This document shows positions 43,839 through 44,554 of a stretch of DNA of 44,554 bases, piece after piece (position 1 is the first letter of the stretch; every line of letters begins with the position of its first letter). The notes beneath the pieces are model-generated. The model made no database searches and was not told the DNA's origin. It saw nothing but the letters and a program-made list of their open reading frames with translations. The position numbers were made by a program, and so were the translations under genes. The DNA comes from Saccoglossus kowalevskii. Lineage: Eukaryota; Hemichordata; Enteropneusta; Harrimaniidae. The stretch is taken from NCBI RefSeq assembly GCF_000003605.2, contig NW_003135343.1, positions 415,162-459,715 of the forward strand, given 5' to 3'.

Positions 43839-44554
43839 AACCGTATTTATCCGGGTATAAGCCCAGGGTCCTGAACATGGAAAATTGTCAAAAAGAAGGG
43901 GTGGGCGTTTGCCAGGATATCCCCGGCAAAAAAAACGAAAATTGACAACACGCAGAATGAACTGCGGCAAGGAATAGAACGTCAAATGAAAACATGCAAC
44001 CGAAATAAATGAACAATAAGCAACACTAGAAGTATAACAAAAATAATGTATTGCTTATAATGTGACAAATAAACCAGAAATAATAAAAATCGACAGTGAG
44101 GAATCATTTGAATTAGGATTTCCCTGCCGACAAACACGCCCAATACGCGTGAACTTAAAATGAATTAAAATGTCAGGGGTTAAACTGCGTAAAATGATTT
44201 CCGGTCTCGACAAATTACGAATCAACCGTCATACAAGATCAATAATAATTTACAAATTTACACAGTAACAATTATAAAAATTCATAGCTGTTTGAAAAAA
44301 CTTCTCAGATCTTTATTTGTACATTCATTGCCATCTTCGTCAAATTCAAAACCCTCAAAGTCCAAGTCGGCGTCACTGTAGCTGTCGAACAAAATCCCTA
44401 CAACTTATTCCTGAAGTTCGTCAATATCGTCGCACACAATTTGGACTTTTAATCCACGGATTTCGCAGTCTGTCAGCTTGGCACTTTTCATTCATGTCTA
44501 ATCATAATAAAGAGACAAGAAAAATGGGGTCGCTCTGCTGTGATTGCACACGAT
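43839..44554 (-). mobile_element. DNA transposon end running off the window
   Basis: AACCGTATTTATCCGGGTAT at 43839-43858 followed by AAGCCCAGGG and a GGGTGGGCGTTTGCC motif is an ACCGT-type terminal sequence. About 440 bp inside, a coding remnant on the minus strand ends with its C-terminus facing this end, the layout expected for the 3' end of a transposase-bearing element. The other end must lie beyond 44554. A pogo/Tigger-like relationship (TA target, DDE transposase with acidic C-terminus) is a guess. Confidence 0.5.
44282..44491 (-). pseudogene. Broken transposase-like C-terminal remnant
   Basis: From ATG 44491-44489 the frame reads 28 codons (KLTDCEIRGLKVQIVCDDID and on) to a TAA at 44407-44405. 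The same frame continues without a further stop for 40 codons to TGA 44284-44282, including DSYSDADLDFEGFEFDEDG. The acidic, aromatic DFEGF tail is of the kind found at the C-terminus of several animal DDE transposases; that is recollection, not a search result. A TGA directly precedes the ATG, so the reading frame is interrupted on both sides. With the terminal motif at 43839 downstream, a decayed transposase gene is the best reading. Confidence 0.45.

Overview
The window looks like a gene-poor, AT-rich stretch (about one third G+C by eye) of an animal nuclear genome, most likely a marine invertebrate. The reasons are the many small palindromic DNA-transposon derivatives, tandem arrays, microsatellites, tRNA-like SINE heads and the absence of long ORFs or any prokaryotic gene layout. 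I cannot name the species. No protein-coding gene is certain. The longest uninterrupted frame is 126 codons, and most frames look like chance or repeat-derived openings. A 401-base assembly gap lies at 15110-15510.

Layout. 0.9-3.0 kb: one end of an ACCGTATTT-type element with repeated GCGCC motifs, followed by short coding-like stretches. 5.7-7.1 kb: a palindromic MITE split by a 1.2-kb insertion built of ~140-bp modules. 8.0 kb: a (TA)n run. 10.4 kb: a small TIR element. 11.0-12.6 kb: X-box-like motifs, a TTAA-flanked MITE and ten copies of a 31-bp repeat. 15.0-17.5 kb: a 93-bp array broken by the gap, then a 97-bp array. 18.5-19.5 kb: two inverted TTAA MITEs, a perfect hairpin and a CATT microsatellite. 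23.2 kb: a second long hairpin. 26.2-27.5 kb: a TTAA MITE next to a 1.07-kb TIR element with broken coding remnants. 31.2-34.0 kb: several more MITEs, two of them an inverted pair flanking 597 bp. 34.0-35.0 kb: the best, still tentative, gene model (TATA box, short hydrophobic first exon, intron, second exon, poly(A) signals). 36-41 kb: SINE heads, further MITEs, a possible terminal exon on the minus strand. 43.8 kb to the end: one end of a transposon with an acidic C-terminal transposase-like remnant, running off the window.

The repeats fall into families that can be compared inside the window. Family A is palindromic with TACTGT...ACAGTA ends (8 copies). Family B has TTAA ends and a CACCACCAG terminus (5 copies). 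Families C and D are two further CTGTAAA-ended MITEs (2 copies each). There are also four ends of ACCGT-type elements. The interest of the window lies in this layering of cut-and-paste element remnants. I found no convincing new gene system, and I rate the coding candidates low because openings of 40-60 codons are expected by chance in this much sequence.
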